Assembly: GCA_905250075.1 (NCBI GenBank)
Contig: CAJNOP010000849.1
Coordinates: forward strand, 1 to 64,000
Source: Rotaria sp. Silwood1
Taxonomy: Eukaryota > Rotifera > Eurotatoria > Philodinida > Philodinidae
DNA length: 64,000 nucleotides
Direction: 5' to 3'
Part shown: one piece after another, positions 1-12,200 of the stretch
Numbering within the stretch: position 1 is the first letter of the stretch
How the letters are laid out: every line of letters begins with the position of its first letter
Notes under the pieces: generated by a model
Told to the model about the DNA's origin: nothing
The model's input: only the letters and a program-made list of their open reading frames with translations
The model's database searches: none
Position numbers and translations under genes: made by a program

Positions 1-452
1 ATCTCTCTATATTTTATAGAGATGTTTATAAGACCTTGTACGCATTAGGCCCCAATCACACCAAAAGATGAAGAAAATTAATGTTATTTTACGTGAATGC
101 GCATTCACACCAAGTGGACAATTTACCAATCAAAATGAAGAGAGCGCCTCTTTAATGTAGCGCATCTGCTAAAAAATAATCTCTCATACACTGAAAGATG
201 TCCTTCTTGTATGCATGCAGTTTTGATACAAGTATTATTAAATCAATGTTTGATTACAAAAACACTGATAAAATTCAAGTCAAATCATGTATAATCGTTT
301 TACTTGAATTTTTAGAAATTCTTTCGATATTTTTAAAACAGAAGCAAACTATAAAAATATAAATAAAGATAGTAATAATAATTTATTTTGATGATCAACA
401 AAAAATATCTAGTAAAAAAACAACAAAAAAAGAAATATCTGTAAGAAAAATC
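1..452. other. AT-rich flank, no gene seen
   Basis: No coding sequence is recognised here. The stretch around 120-157 (ACCAAT, then AAAATGA, then GCGCCTC) resembles, in inverted orientation, the sequence around 3750-3790 and may be the outer end of the Harbinger element. Confidence 0.4.
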
Positions 453-1697
453 CTACAATGGATTTTTCACAAAATAAGCAGTTAATGCTTGACGAACTAG
501 ATTTCCATGTGCTGTTTGACTGTTGAACATTTGCTTTTTATAAATTGGATTCGGTTGATCCCAATCTAAGTCGGAATAATCTCCAGACATAATGCAAATA
601 TTATGCATGATTGCGACTGCTTTGATAATTTTAATGGAATTATTTATATCATAATCCATTTTCTTATGGACACATCTAAAACGATTTTTCATTGTTCCGA
701 ATGCACGTTCTACTGTGCTCCTTGCTCTACTTAATCGATAATTAAACAAACATTCTTCCTTTGGCATATTTGATCGTTCTGAATATGGTTTTAAAAGAGT
801 TGAATGTAAGCCAAATGCAGAGTCAGCTATAAGATGAGCACATATTTTTACGTTATTTTCAATTATATAATAATTATTGTAAATTGAATTTCGAACTACA
901 TCATATAATGTGCATCTGCTGTAAACGGAACTATCATTACACCTTCCAGGCGCTCCAACATTAATGTACGTAAACAATAAGTCACTATTCACAGTGGCTA
1001 ACATAATAACCGAGTGATATTTTTTATAATTATAATAATCTGGTTCAGCACCAAGAGGTGGTTTAATTTGGATATGTGTGCCATCCAAAGATCCTAAACA
1101 TGATGGATAATCAAATTTTGTGAAAAATCCTTGAATTGTTTCACGGATTTCGGCATCGGTAGTTGGAAATTTAATTAATTTATGTAAAAACAAATCAATC
1201 ATTAGATCACAAAAATCGTGTAATAATATACCAGCTGTATTAATACCGATGCCAAATAAATTGCTAACTGCTCGTAATTCACATGTAGAGCCTAATATGT
1301 AAAGGGCACAAGCAATTCGTTTCTGGACTGGTATTGCAGCACGATAATTTGTATCTTGTTTAGATATATGAGGACCAACTATACGTACTAAATCATCAAA
1401 AGTTGAACGTTTAATACGAAAGTTCTCCTTGAATTGTTTGTCCGTCATCAATGGCACAATTTCCGTCCACCATGTACCCATTCTTTGGTAACACCATATC
1501 AAACGACGATTCCTGATTAGAGAACTTTTCGCACCTATAACCAACGTAGCAATAAGCTCATTTCGATAATTTAAATTTCTTCGATACTTTTTCATGTAAC
1601 GTTTACATTCAGTATTTGCCTTGTAAAATTCTTTTTTCAATTTTTCTTTTTTTTTTAAATATAAATATAAAACTTGTACAATCGGATAAATTTCCAT
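453..1697 (-). CDS. Harbinger/PIF transposase (HARBI1-like DDE nuclease)
   Basis: This is an uninterrupted 414-residue DDE_Tnp_4-type nuclease, the expected length for PIF/Harbinger transposases and for their domesticated relative HARBI1. The N-terminal third is basic and helical. The middle holds the helix-turn-helix-like segment ALYILGSTCELRAVSNLFGI that precedes the catalytic core in this family. The three acidic residues are visible: Asp in LGSLDGTHIQI (about residue 204), Asp in LIADSAFGL (about residue 290) and Glu in RSTVERAFGTMKNRFRC (about residue 328). The enzyme cuts and joins transposon ends and in this family needs a separate Myb/SANT protein, which lies just upstream on the same strand. 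No stop or frameshift is present, so this copy may still encode active nuclease. It could also be a domesticated gene, but the adjacent partner argues for a transposon. Confidence 0.93.
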   Translation of the reverse strand: MEIYPIVQVLYLYLKKKEKLKKEFYKANTECKRYMKKYRRNLNYRNELIATLVIGAKSSLIRNRRLIWCYQRMGTWWTEIVPLMTDKQFKENFRIKRSTFDDLVRIVGPHISKQDTNYRAAIPVQKRIACALYILGSTCELRAVSNLFGIGINTAGILLHDFCDLMIDLFLHKLIKFPTTDAEIRETIQGFFTKFDYPSCLGSLDGTHIQIKPPLGAEPDYYNYKKYHSVIMLATVNSDLLFTYINVGAPGRCNDSSVYSRCTLYDVVRNSIYNNYYIIENNVKICAHLIADSAFGLHSTLLKPYSERSNMPKEECLFNYRLSRARSTVERAFGTMKNRFRCVHKKMDYDINNSIKIIKAVAIMHNICIMSGDYSDLDWDQPNPIYKKQMFNSQTAHGNLVRQALTAYFVKNPL

Positions 1698-1989
1698 CTA
1701 GAAACTAAATAGAACGTGAAATCATATAATCATCCTGTAAATGCACTGATATTTAGTCTATGGATGTGACTAGCTTGATCAAAATGTGAGTCAAACTGAT
1801 AGATAATTGAATAAAAACAGTATTTCTATAAACCAAAGAATTTTATTCTAAGAATAATAAATATTTACCGAGAACAATAGTACATTTTTCTTAGCAATGA
1901 TTTGACATGTATTGATCACAAAAATAAGAAAGATGCGTGCAAAACAAACAACATTGCCACCAGTTATTATAGAAAATTTATCTGAACAA

Positions 1990-3593
1990 TTACAGAGAAA
2001 CAAAGGTTTTTGATGAAGAATATGCACTAAATATCACTATTAATAATTTAACAAAATGATACTGTCGATTGGCTATCATACTATTAACAAGAGTTTTAAA
2101 AATGTTCAGAAATTCAGTTTCGTTGTCCGCACTTCGCTGTTGAATTTCAGTTTGTTGTTGTAATATTTCAATAACTTTTTCTTCACAACGTGCTGCACTT
2201 TCGTTTGAAGCATCAATTTTGCCAATCAAGTCTTCTAGTAAATTCACTCTAGTTCAATAAAAAAGAAAAGACACATAAACCAGAACATGTTAATAATTTC
2301 TTACCTCATTTCGGATACTCGTTTATTTTTTTTTTGTTTCGACAAATATTTGTTTCGTGGGGTATCAACTTTTGAAACAGCAGAAACATTTGAAGATTCT
2401 ACTGGAGTATTTGAATTAACATTTGTAGAACTTTGTGGTTTATTAATATCGGCTGATGATGATACTGAATCATGAACAGGTACTGATATTTGAGTCGAAT
2501 TAAGATCTGGTTGAGGCATGTCTTGTAGAGTTTGTTCATCCGTATTCATGGAGTCTGTCAATAAGGTATCATCATTATATGGCCGTTCTCCTAAAATGAA
2601 AAAAACATGTGATAAATAATCGACTATCTAATAAAGAATTCAATGTTTTTAATAGATCAATTCATAATAAAATTAAAAACAGTTAACATTACCTAGTATT
2701 TTGTCGATCATTTCATAAAATGGCCATGTTGAAGGACTACCACCTGTGCGACCCAATTCTTTTCTTCGTCGGCGATACTCGGCCACTAGATTACCGATTT
2801 TTGATTTTACTTCGGTGCTCGTAAGAGAACGGCCTTGTAAGAGTTCATTCAGGTCGTCGGTCATTGCTTGATAAATGGGAGCATTTCTCGATCCTCCTGA
2901 CATAAGTTTTGAATAATATTCACCCCATATTGTGATAAACGTTTTTGCTTCCTGTTCAGCCCAATTTCTACTACGTTTAAGTACTCTTTCATCTAAAGAA
3001 AAAAATTAATCTATGCTAGAATTTTAATAAGTGTACCTGTATTATCAAGCTTTAGCTTTTTATTTGATAGCTTTTTATTTCGTTGCGGTTGTTCATAGCA
3101 AGGAGAATCAACTTTTTTTTAATTTTCCCGCAACGTTGTTGGTTGTGGAACAGCTGAACTACTAGACAAACCTGAAATTATAAAATTTTTAATTCTACGA
3201 ATTGCAGTCTTTAAGATTATTGTACTTACACGTATTTGCTATTGGAGCAATTTCACTTAGACCAGATTTATTAATAGGTATGTTAACCACAGATGATGGA
3301 CTGAAAACTACCCCATGAACACGATTATTAATTGGTGAATTATTTGATTTATGTGCTAATACTTCATCATGTAAATTAAACGTTGGTGATGTTGAATTCA
3401 TAAATACACGAGACGGTGTAACAATATTTGTTGGAGATGTATTGGGGTTCACCAGTTGAAGTGAAAAATAATTTCGGGGATGAACCACTGGATGTATTGT
3501 TTGAGTGAAATTTCCACTTCCAGCTTGCGGAAGATTAGAACCTTGTAAATCTTTCTTGGAGGACACAACAACTCGTACTAGTTGAGGTTTCAT
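1990..3593 (-). CDS. Myb/SANT-like Harbinger partner protein, 5 exons, one in-frame stop
   Basis: Five minus-strand exons join with consistent GT-AG sites and phases: 3230-3593, 3037-3171, 2693-2992, 2305-2590 and 1990-2248 (1344 nt, 447 residues plus stop). Exon 1 is Ser/Asn/Pro-rich. Exon 3 carries the trihelix-like Myb/SANT domain (NWAEQEAKTFITIWGEYY, then RNAPIYQAMTDDLNELL and VAEYRRRRKELGR), which in Harbinger systems binds the transposon and brings the nuclease to the nucleus. Exon 5 is a coiled-coil-like tail. One TAA codon (3119-3121) interrupts exon 2. That exon is 135 nt, a multiple of three, and its skipping would join exons 1 and 3 in frame, so the gene may still make protein. Otherwise this copy is dead. 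The start chosen is the ATG at 3593. Confidence 0.75.
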
Positions 3594-4364
3594 TCTAAAG
3601 TGAAGAAAAAATGAATAAATAATTCTTTTTCTTGCCGAATAATATAAGAATGAAAAATGAGGAAAATAGACTATATTCATGTCGACGTCTAGCTAGATTA
3701 TGACTGACATGGTCGTGAACATGCACCTCATTCAAAAAAATGTACAAATTTTAGGAGGCGCCACATCATTTTTTTTATTGGTAGAACGAAATCGTATTCG
3801 ATTGGTCTATTAATTTAAATGATCTCAAAAAGATCATTTAAATGTGTTGTGGCGGCTCTAGTGTTCTGATTAGTTAATTCGCTTTTTTCTCGTTCTGTAT
3901 GATTTCGGCCTTACACGACGAAGAATTAATTCAAATTGAATTAAGAAACATGATTGGTGTTTCAACGAAGCAACACCAATCATATTTTTTAATTCACTTT
4001 TAATCCGGCTAGTCTGTTTGACCCATAACTCATTTCTATTCGTCATAACCGTCTCTCTCTTTCTTCTCTTTGTTCTTATTTTGTTACATGCAAAGTTTTC
4101 TATTATTGTAATAATTTCATTTTATATCTCGATAATGAATATTTATTCTTCGAAATATCGATATGAAATAAAATAAAACCAATTTGAAAAAAGAAACTTC
4201 TGTTTCTTTCTATTAAATTTAAATAATAATGTTATAGGCTTCTGTAAAATCATTATAATTTTTTTCAAAATTATTGCTCATAAATACACAAAATTTTTCA
4301 TCTAAAACTATTGAAAAATTTGAGGACGTAATAGAAGCCCCCTCCGAAAATTTTGGATGGTGGA
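3594..4364. repeat. intergenic DNA with two strong short palindromes
   Basis: There is no gene here. Two perfect hairpins stand out: 3814-3842 (12-bp arms TTTAAATGATCT, 5-nt loop) and 3950-3983 (12-bp arms ATGATTGGTGTT, 10-nt loop). They lie just outside the Harbinger genes and may belong to subterminal sequence of that element or a neighbour. Confidence 0.6.
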
Positions 4365-4396
4365 CAGTTTAGAAGCCCCCGGGGGCTTCTAAACTG
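4365..4396. repeat. perfect 32-bp palindrome
   Basis: Positions 4365-4380 and 4381-4396 are exact reverse complements with no spacer (arm CAGTTTAGAAGCCCCC). A partial third copy of the arm (AGAAGCCCCCT) occurs at about 4333. The palindrome lies directly at the broken 5' edge of the piggyBac relic. Confidence 0.9.
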
Positions 4397-4408
4397 GGGG
4401 GTTTACAA

Positions 4409-4591
4409 TTGACGGCCAGACATTTTTCGTCTTTAATTCCTCCAAATGAAAGCAAACAGACTCCTCAAAGAAGATGTTATGTTTGCAGCAATACTGAACG
4501 ACGTGATACTCGCTACCAATGTACCGAATGCGATGTTGGTCTGTGCATCACCAACTTTTTCAAAGATTTCCATACCTTACAAAGGATTTAA
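4409..4591 (+). pseudogene. piggyBac transposase C-terminal zinc-finger fragment
   Basis: The translated stretch contains RRCYVCSNTERRDTRYQC followed by TECDVGLCITNFFKDFHT. This is the C-terminal cysteine-rich (Zn-binding) tail of piggyBac/PGBD transposases, which recognises transposon ends. The catalytic domain is absent and the homology begins abruptly next to the 32-bp palindrome, so this is a truncated relic of about 55 residues. No TTAA-flanked terminus was found for it. Confidence 0.75.
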
Positions 4592-5157
4592 CGTTATCTT
4601 ATATAAATACGAAAAACTAGATCGAAAATAAACAACTATGATGATTTTCTGTAAAATGTTTTTCTTTCCTTTATGTCGTCAGTTAAAAGGTTAATGCATG
4701 CAGATATGGATCATCAACATAGTCAATCACGATATTTTTTATATCAATACATACCTTCTCACTAGAACTATCAAATTGTGCTGAAAAAGTGAGAAAACGG
4801 GCTGGTCGCTATGGTCCTGTATGATCGCATCGCTGTATAGCAGGAAGGATAGGACTATCTTATGAGACGATTAGAAATGATATTTCGCTCAACTATAAAT
4901 CATCGAGATAAGTGATTACGTCACTTTATATGCCATTGGATTGGTTTTCCCTAGAGTTGGCGAAGTATGTTGGAGAAACAGCAGATAATTTAGTAGATGT
5001 GTGCAAATTGCTTTGCTAGTAATATTTTAGTGATGCTGGTCGAAAATAACTAAATTAATTAAGGTGTATAAAGAAAATAATCACATTTTAAATACACAAT
5101 ACATAGTTACTGATGTAACTTAATTAGATATTCTCCTAGGGGAGACAGATTAATAGT
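4592..5157. other. no gene recognised
   Basis: AT-rich sequence without a supportable open frame, RNA gene or repeat structure. Confidence 0.4.
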
Positions 5158-5842
5158 ATCGAATGTAAAGAATTATGCACATACAGGTGGGCAATTGACA
5201 ATGTAGCGGTTCAAGGATACACGCAATCAGCTACAGTACCCGTGCCCGGCGTTCGACAACATATCGAAATCTATATAAACAATACTAAAGAACAAACTAT
5301 TGATTTTGTACACACACTCTATATCATGTCGGCCGGTGGCAATGATTTTGTTTTTAGTAAGATTTCAAATCCATTTGCAATTTTTAACGGTCTGTCAAAT
5401 GCAATCAGTGATCTAATCGCCTTTGACGCGAAACATATTCTTGTTTTCAATCAACCACCTGCCCAAGCTTTTCCATATATTCATGCACTTGGTCTTGACT
5501 TCGTTTTTTAACAACTCATATTTGTATTCAATAACATTCTTTAGCTTCGTCTTATAATAATTCAGAAAATTAACTCACAAATTTCTTTGAAAGTGTTTAA
5601 TCTCTATTCGATCATCAAAAAGTTATTGATAATGAGTCAGGACAGTTTACGAATTCTGTCGATCAATTTTGGAATACAGTGAATGGTACTTCTGTTGTAA
5701 TGCACTGTTCAGATCCATCAAAACATGTACTTATTGATAAGTTTCATTTTACATCCGGTGTTCACAAACTGATCGCAGATGGTGTTAATGGCTTCATGTT
5801 AAATGAACCGTTTTTATTTCTATGTCCTTCAATTTAGTGTCA
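5158..5842 (+). pseudogene. GDSL/SGNH-family esterase relic
   Basis: Three blocks of a GDSL lipase/esterase follow in order but in shifting frames. The first reads NVAVQGYTQSATVPVPGV. The second is the long open part 5242-5511, with LYIMSAGGNDFVF (the GxND block III) and HILVFNQPPAQAFP. The third, around 5700-5800, has DPSKHVLIDKFHFTSGVHK, the DxxH catalytic block V. The N-terminal GDS serine block is not found and at least two frame changes separate the blocks. Family members hydrolyse ester bonds of lipids or carbohydrates, but this copy looks non-functional. A spliced gene with unseen introns is the alternative. Confidence 0.65.
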
Positions 5843-6292
5843 ATCTTTCACTTTAAGAATATTGATAATAATAAAGGGCCTAATGAAATTTCGCATGAGT
5901 TCGCGTATGTTGTATATGACTGAATGAATACCGATGTGTAGTGATATGATGCAAACATACGAATAGAGTGCGCACTGTCTTGATAAATCACATCTATACC
6001 ATCATTATGAAGCCATTGTGGTTGACAACATTTTAAGAAATAGGGACTTGATGTTACAGTTCACAAGTGTAACGTGAAGTGGTCATAGACTGATTTCATG
6101 CATAGATAGTGACAAATAAAGGATTGGATTATTTTATTGAAATACGTTCTAATACAAAGTGCACTTAAATTGAAATAATTCAAAAAAGCTAAAATTAGTA
6201 GTCAAATAAGAACCAAATTAAATCAAAAGTCACAGTTTTGAAAGCCGAAAATTAATAATAATAATTACGATGTGATTTGTGTCATGAATTGA
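5843..6292. other. intergenic, 3' side of the inositol monophosphatase gene
   Basis: No coding potential was recognised. It separates the GDSL relic (plus) from the convergent end of the inositol monophosphatase gene (minus). Confidence 0.4.
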
Positions 6293-9200
6293 TCAATCAT
6301 ATGGAAATTCGATATTGGTAAGAAGAGGAATGATTTGATGTGCGAGATCTGAAGTGGCGGTGCATAAAATGCGCCGATGGAATAGGTTTAAGTCTTTGCC
6401 TGTAGAAGAAAAATATCAAAACTGTAAGATCTGATTTACAGAAAACATTGATAAGATAACAAAAAAGGTAACCAATGCATTCAATGTTAAGAATAGTTCT
6501 AAATAAGTAATATTTGACAAATAGAAGTAAGAAATATCTGATATGGCCGAAAGAAAGATTTCTAGTGTGGTTAAATCTTGTTACACTTGTTGGAGGATAA
6601 AATCATCAGTGTCTGTAAGGAGAAGGAGAAGGTTTTCGAGTTTAAACTTCCACTCATCGTAATTAACAGTGTATTGTACAAAACCTATGTAGAAATCATA
6701 TTGAAAAAACTGTGACAGCCACTTTTCAGGTAACCTTCTCGAACAACAGTTTGGAAAAGTGACGTTTGCTATTTTTCCATGCAACTATAACTGTTCAATG
6801 TAGTTCTTCATTCCTGATTCAGAATATTTGAGTAGTTCTGTAATTTGATTTTGAATGTGAACAGAGAAACAGTAGCAGGCTACTTAATTTCGAAAGAGTT
6901 CTCGATCAAAAGATCATAATAACTGCGTGAAGCATATTGTACAAAGTTTATTTCATAATCATTATTCACCTTTGGAATCTTTCACTTAGGGCGATTGATG
7001 GATAAAAAAAACAAGCTCCGATGTGGATGAAAATAGTAGAGAGAAATTGGACTTGTACGTTTATAATTAACTGCTGCGTAGAAGTGACAAAACCATAAGA
7101 TTAATTGAGCTGTTTTCAGAGCCCAAACACTGAAAAGGAGAGGATTGAGTCAAACTTATTTCTTATCGAAATTGTTGAACCAGGTAAGATGATTTACTAG
7201 TTATTACGTTTTTGTTTCTTGTTGTAACTCTTCCTTCCATATTCTCTAGTAAATTAGAGTCCAGTTTCAGTCTCACATATTTAGAAAATATTTTGCGATC
7301 TTTAATCGTTTTAAGTGATCAATGACCTATTGAAATCTTCCAAATTTTAATTCCGGTAGATTTTCTGACTTTCGTTTTGTATAGTATATGTACTAACCTG
7401 TCGGATCGCAAGTAAATGCTCCAGCTTCTCTGGCGATGAGATCACCGGCAGCTAAAAAGAAAAAAAAATGAATAAGGTGAGTATTAAGCATTAATCATGC
7501 GTCTCTCCTATCTATCTTGCATTAGATTGAGAAATTTAAGGAATGTATTGCCAAAAGTCATCATCTTTAATAGGTCAGAGCGATTCTATCATCAGATGTG
7601 TCGTACCTATATCCCATACATGAACACCATATTGAAAATAAATGTCACATGCACCTTCGGCTACGAGACACAACGCCAGGGCTGCACTTCCAGTGGTACG
7701 AATGCTAGAAAAGAAACGCAAACATGATACCGATCATCCAGGCTTATGATTATACACACGACTGAGGCGAATGTAAATTGAGAAGATGAGAAAAGAGATC
7801 CTTTTCATATAGTAAAAGTGACTTTCAATAATGTGAATCGGGAGATGTGCCGTTTTGGCAAAAAAAGTTAGACTTCATACAAATAGAATTTCTAATGAAA
7901 AGAATAAGAGTATGAAAGCCCTAAGTGACCAGTGATTCTTCGACTTCTTATAACGACCGACCCATCTCTTTTGTCTGCCAAATGCAGATAGTTAGTCCGA
8001 ATGCTCCTCTAACAATGAAACTTTCCCCCCAAATACAAATTAGTATTTCACAGAATATCGTACACAATTTTCAAAGTACAAAATATTTGAAACTTTGATT
8101 TCGTATTTCTGGTAAATGATTAAACATCAAAATCGAAGCAACATTAGTAAGGAGTGAGACTAATAGTTACCTCATTTTTTCATGAAAATTTAGGATTTCG
8201 ATACACAGACTTGAAATCGGTGCATATAGTTTTCACAAGTTTGCAGTGGAAAATTCTCACCTGTGCACTCCTCTGATAATATTTCTCAAATTGTGAAATT
8301 TCGCATCCATAACGCTTTCATCATTTACGTAGAAATATTCGCAGTCTACTTGGCAAACACCTAGTACTGAAATAAAATACCAAATTGATCTGATCATGAT
8401 GAAGTAGAATGTAAGAAAACGTTTACCATTTTGATTTGATGCACGAATAAATTTTCCATTTTTGAAGGCCCCACGTCCTCGAATAGCCGTGTACAAGTGA
8501 TCAGCCACTGGATTGTAAATGATGCCGATTTCTGTCTGTATTTCAGTCGAAAATAAGAATTACGTTCTTGTAAATTAAAATGCTGTGAAGATTCTTTAAC
8601 TCAACTGTTTAATCCTTTGATGCCGAGCGTGATAAACATATCACTTTGAGTATTTCTCAAAGTTCGGAGCTACTATATATATGCCAAACCAATCAAACGT
8701 TAGTAGAAATAGCCTACATAGTGATTTTCCTTCGTTGATACAGAAAATCATCAGTATTTCGAAAGTATTGGAAATATTTACACATACCGGGTGTGTCAAC
8801 ATTTTCTTTTCTTGCGAATATCTCTGCACAAACAAATGATAAGATCTTGATTTTTTTACAAAAAGACGTCTTGTGAAAAGTTCTATACAAACTGTATAAA
8901 TAAATCTCTATCGATATACTACGATGACTATCCGAAATGATTATTATGAACTGTTTTCAAAACATCAGATCAAATCACCTGGCATGACCATCTCCTTTCT
9001 TTGTTCTTCTTTCATCTTTTCTTTCTACTTCTTTCTTAGTCTTTTCTAATGTCTAGCCGTTCGCTACAAATATATAAAAAAGCAGATCCCGCTAGATTTG
9101 TTTTTATGTGCAGCATTAAAGTGTATATTCAATCACGAAAGAAAAGAAATCACTATTAAACATGTTTCAAACACTTCTATTTGAGTCACCATGATAGGAC

Positions 9201-12200
9201 GTAGGAATATTGCGAACATCCTCATTGTTAATCATTTAGAAAAATCATCGTAGTATGTGGATAGAGATGTATTTATACAGTTTTTGTAAAACTTTTAACA
9301 ACATATCTTTTCGTCAAAGAAACCAACTTGCTATCATTTATCTCGCTAAAGATATATAAAAAACGAAAAATGTTCCAAACAGTTTTAATATAGTCAATAT
9401 CATAGGAAATAGCATTGCTATGTATGTTTTCTATTTTGACTGTAGAAAAGTTATCACAACAAGTTGATAGAGATTTGTTCATATCGCTTTGGTAGAGCTT
9501 TTCATGATGTATTTTTTGCCGAAAGAATCAAGATCTTATCATTTGTTTGTGCAGAGATATTCGCAAAACCCATATTGCAAACATGTTGGCACACGCGGTA
9601 GTACATTACGTGTTCACTTATATAAAAAACTTTATTTTCCAAAAAATACCCTTTGATAATCGGGTTAATCAACAATTGATGGAATCAATAATGAACAGGA
9701 TAAAAATCGAGATTCATGAATGATTGTTGTCTATCAATTGATCTTTTTTATACCAAAAATCTTCATCGGACAGTTATTGTCTGACAATATTTGTTCGAAT
9801 AAATTTCGCCTAATTGTATGTTTGATTTTCACGTGTTCTTCATACTGTTCAATAGAATTTCTTGATGATTTTCTTACGTCTTTTGTAGTAACAATATTTT
9901 TTTCTATTTTTCCACGAAAGTTTGTTAAAAGTAACTTATTTCGTTCGAATCTATGGGAACAACCTCTGAACAAAACACTCAAGTCTTCAGCTGCTCAGCA
10001 GTCATAATTGTCTTATATGAAGGTTGATTATTTTCTTTCTCCTTTATTGATAGAAAACTAGCAACTATATATAGGTCTATGAACAATACCTTGGATATAA
10101 TAATCCCCTAGTGTGCAAAGAAAAAAACCTAAGGGTGAAAAGGAATAATACACAAAACAGAAAGGGAAAATATGTGACGTACGGATAAGAGGAAAATCAC
10201 AACATATAGAAGAACGCGCAAAAGTGACCGATGACAATAGAGTTGAGAGAGAACAAGCCACCTCTGAAGAAGTGTCAGTAATACCACCTAACACTTATTT
10301 GTTCCATGGAAAATAAGACATGCCCGCAGCAACGGCAGAACATAAGAATCGTTTTCAAATCTGCTGTGGAAATAGGAAAACTTTTCACGATTAACCCCTT
10401 CAGCGTTTCCTTCATAATAATCCTCACTAAAGTATTTATCGACCAATGAGACGTATATTGTTAGCATAGATTCTTTCTGAATATTGAATAAAAACTTGAG
10501 ATGTTCGTGCACATGCCACAAAAGCATATAATATTGCGACATTAAAAAAATGTCAATTAATCAAACTAATTTTGTCTGAATCCTTTTGAATATTATTTCT
10601 ATCCTCTAGAAAAAATTGGCTCAGCTATAAATCTGTTTTTTACCTGCCGATTGATGAGAAGTGCTATGGAGATGCAGACAAAAGGAAAACTACAATAAAA
10701 ATAATTGAATTTAATCCACTTGACAAATCTTTTGATTAGAGCTCACCCGTGCACGAAATTAGTCGTACCATCTAAAATCAAAATGAATATTATTTTCAAT
10801 GTCATGTCTATGTCTAAACTCAGTCATTCTATCGGGCGATGAAGTATCAAACTATTCCAACAATACATCTTGATTATTACAAAAATTTGTATATGGATTC
10901 TGTTTTTAGCCTAGAAATGACGCTTTCGTATAATTTATGATTAAAACAAAAACAGACAGCTCGGAACAAGTATAATTTTCACCAATTGTTGAACAGTTTC
11001 AGTCTAACTAACGGATATTTTCTGTCTCGAAGTTTTGAGCTGTGAGAAATTTTCAATCATGCTACTTATTTAATATTGAGTAAGACGTACAAAGAAAATT
11101 GAATCGTGAATAAAATAGTTAAAATGAGTATTAGTTCTCAGAGAACTTGAAACGCTCAGAAAAGTTCAAGTAAACTAACCGATGGGATCTATGATCCAAG
11201 TCGGATCATTAGACAACTCTCTTTTGACTTGTTTTGATGCCGATTCTTCACCAATGAATCTAAGTATTGGACATAAGATGACACGGATTTGTAACCCTAT
11301 TCAGAACTAATTTTTACATACTGATGAGATGGAAATGCTGCTTTCAACTTTGCAATTAGAGTATCTTCGACAAGTTGATCATATTCAGTGACAAGGTCGG
11401 AAGCTGATGATTTTGTTGTGATATGTTTCGGCTGCGAGAATCCATCCTGAACCAACTAGAAAGTAAATAATTTAGAGTTTATAGGTACGCATTTGCACTT
11501 TTTGTCATTGTGTAAAAACTGTTGATCATCTCAAATGGAAACGGGCTCGAGACAGTTCTCTTTCTAATAATCACAAGCTTACATTTCATAAATGATGGAA
11601 CGATTTTATTTGCGAAAAGTATACAAAGATCGATTAACACGTCGAATGTGCTTAACTCTCTAAACATCCACGATATCAGCCTTACTCGGTCTCACTACTG
11701 AAATTAACAATAAGGCAATATTCAATTTTCAATGACAGTTAAGCAGTCATATTCACTGATTAAATAGCTGTAAACCAGTATATCACGGGTATAAATGCTG
11801 TAAATTCTAAACATTCTTTACTGAATTCAAATTCTAATGATAGGTTTCACTAGTTCATAATTTTCATATATGTATCATAGATAACTCCAACATTTCTGTA
11901 CCTATGCTGAAAGTTTCAGACGAAAGTCATTAGTATTTACTGAGAAAACAACGAATATGTCTCATGTGTTCTTATGCGAATGAAAGAAAAATTTACTGTG
12001 GTATTCATTTTGATAGTATTTCGATTTTCATTTGAAATCTCGTATAGTAAATAATTGTCTATAGAGCGTAGACTATAGAGGGAGATATCTTTGCCCCCAT
12101 TCATATCCCATATGGTCAGTTATAGAAAGAGACATGATCTAATGATTGCATCGATGAAGGCTATGCACTTTTTGACTTCACGTTCCAAAATAAATACGAT

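Larger units (their letters stand above)
120..3790 (-). mobile_element. Harbinger/PIF DNA transposon with two genes
   Basis: Two genes on the minus strand make up the classic Harbinger pair: a DDE nuclease (453-1697) and a Myb/SANT-like DNA-binding partner (1990-3593). The boundaries are tentative. They rest on an imperfect inverted repeat in which the order TACCAAT, AAAATGA, GCGCCTC is read inward both from about 124 and, on the opposite strand, from about 3788. I could not define a clean terminal repeat or a 3-bp target duplication. The two-gene content makes the classification firm even though the ends are not. Confidence 0.55.

Noticed and set aside
120-3790. Exact Harbinger ends with a 3-bp target duplication
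   Set aside because: I could not find a matching pair of GGGCC-type ends with TTA/TAA flanks. Only an imperfect inverted similarity is offered.
9720-10007. Overlapping 95- and 82-residue frames on opposite strands
   Set aside because: They lie inside intron 5 of the inositol monophosphatase gene and show no family resemblance.
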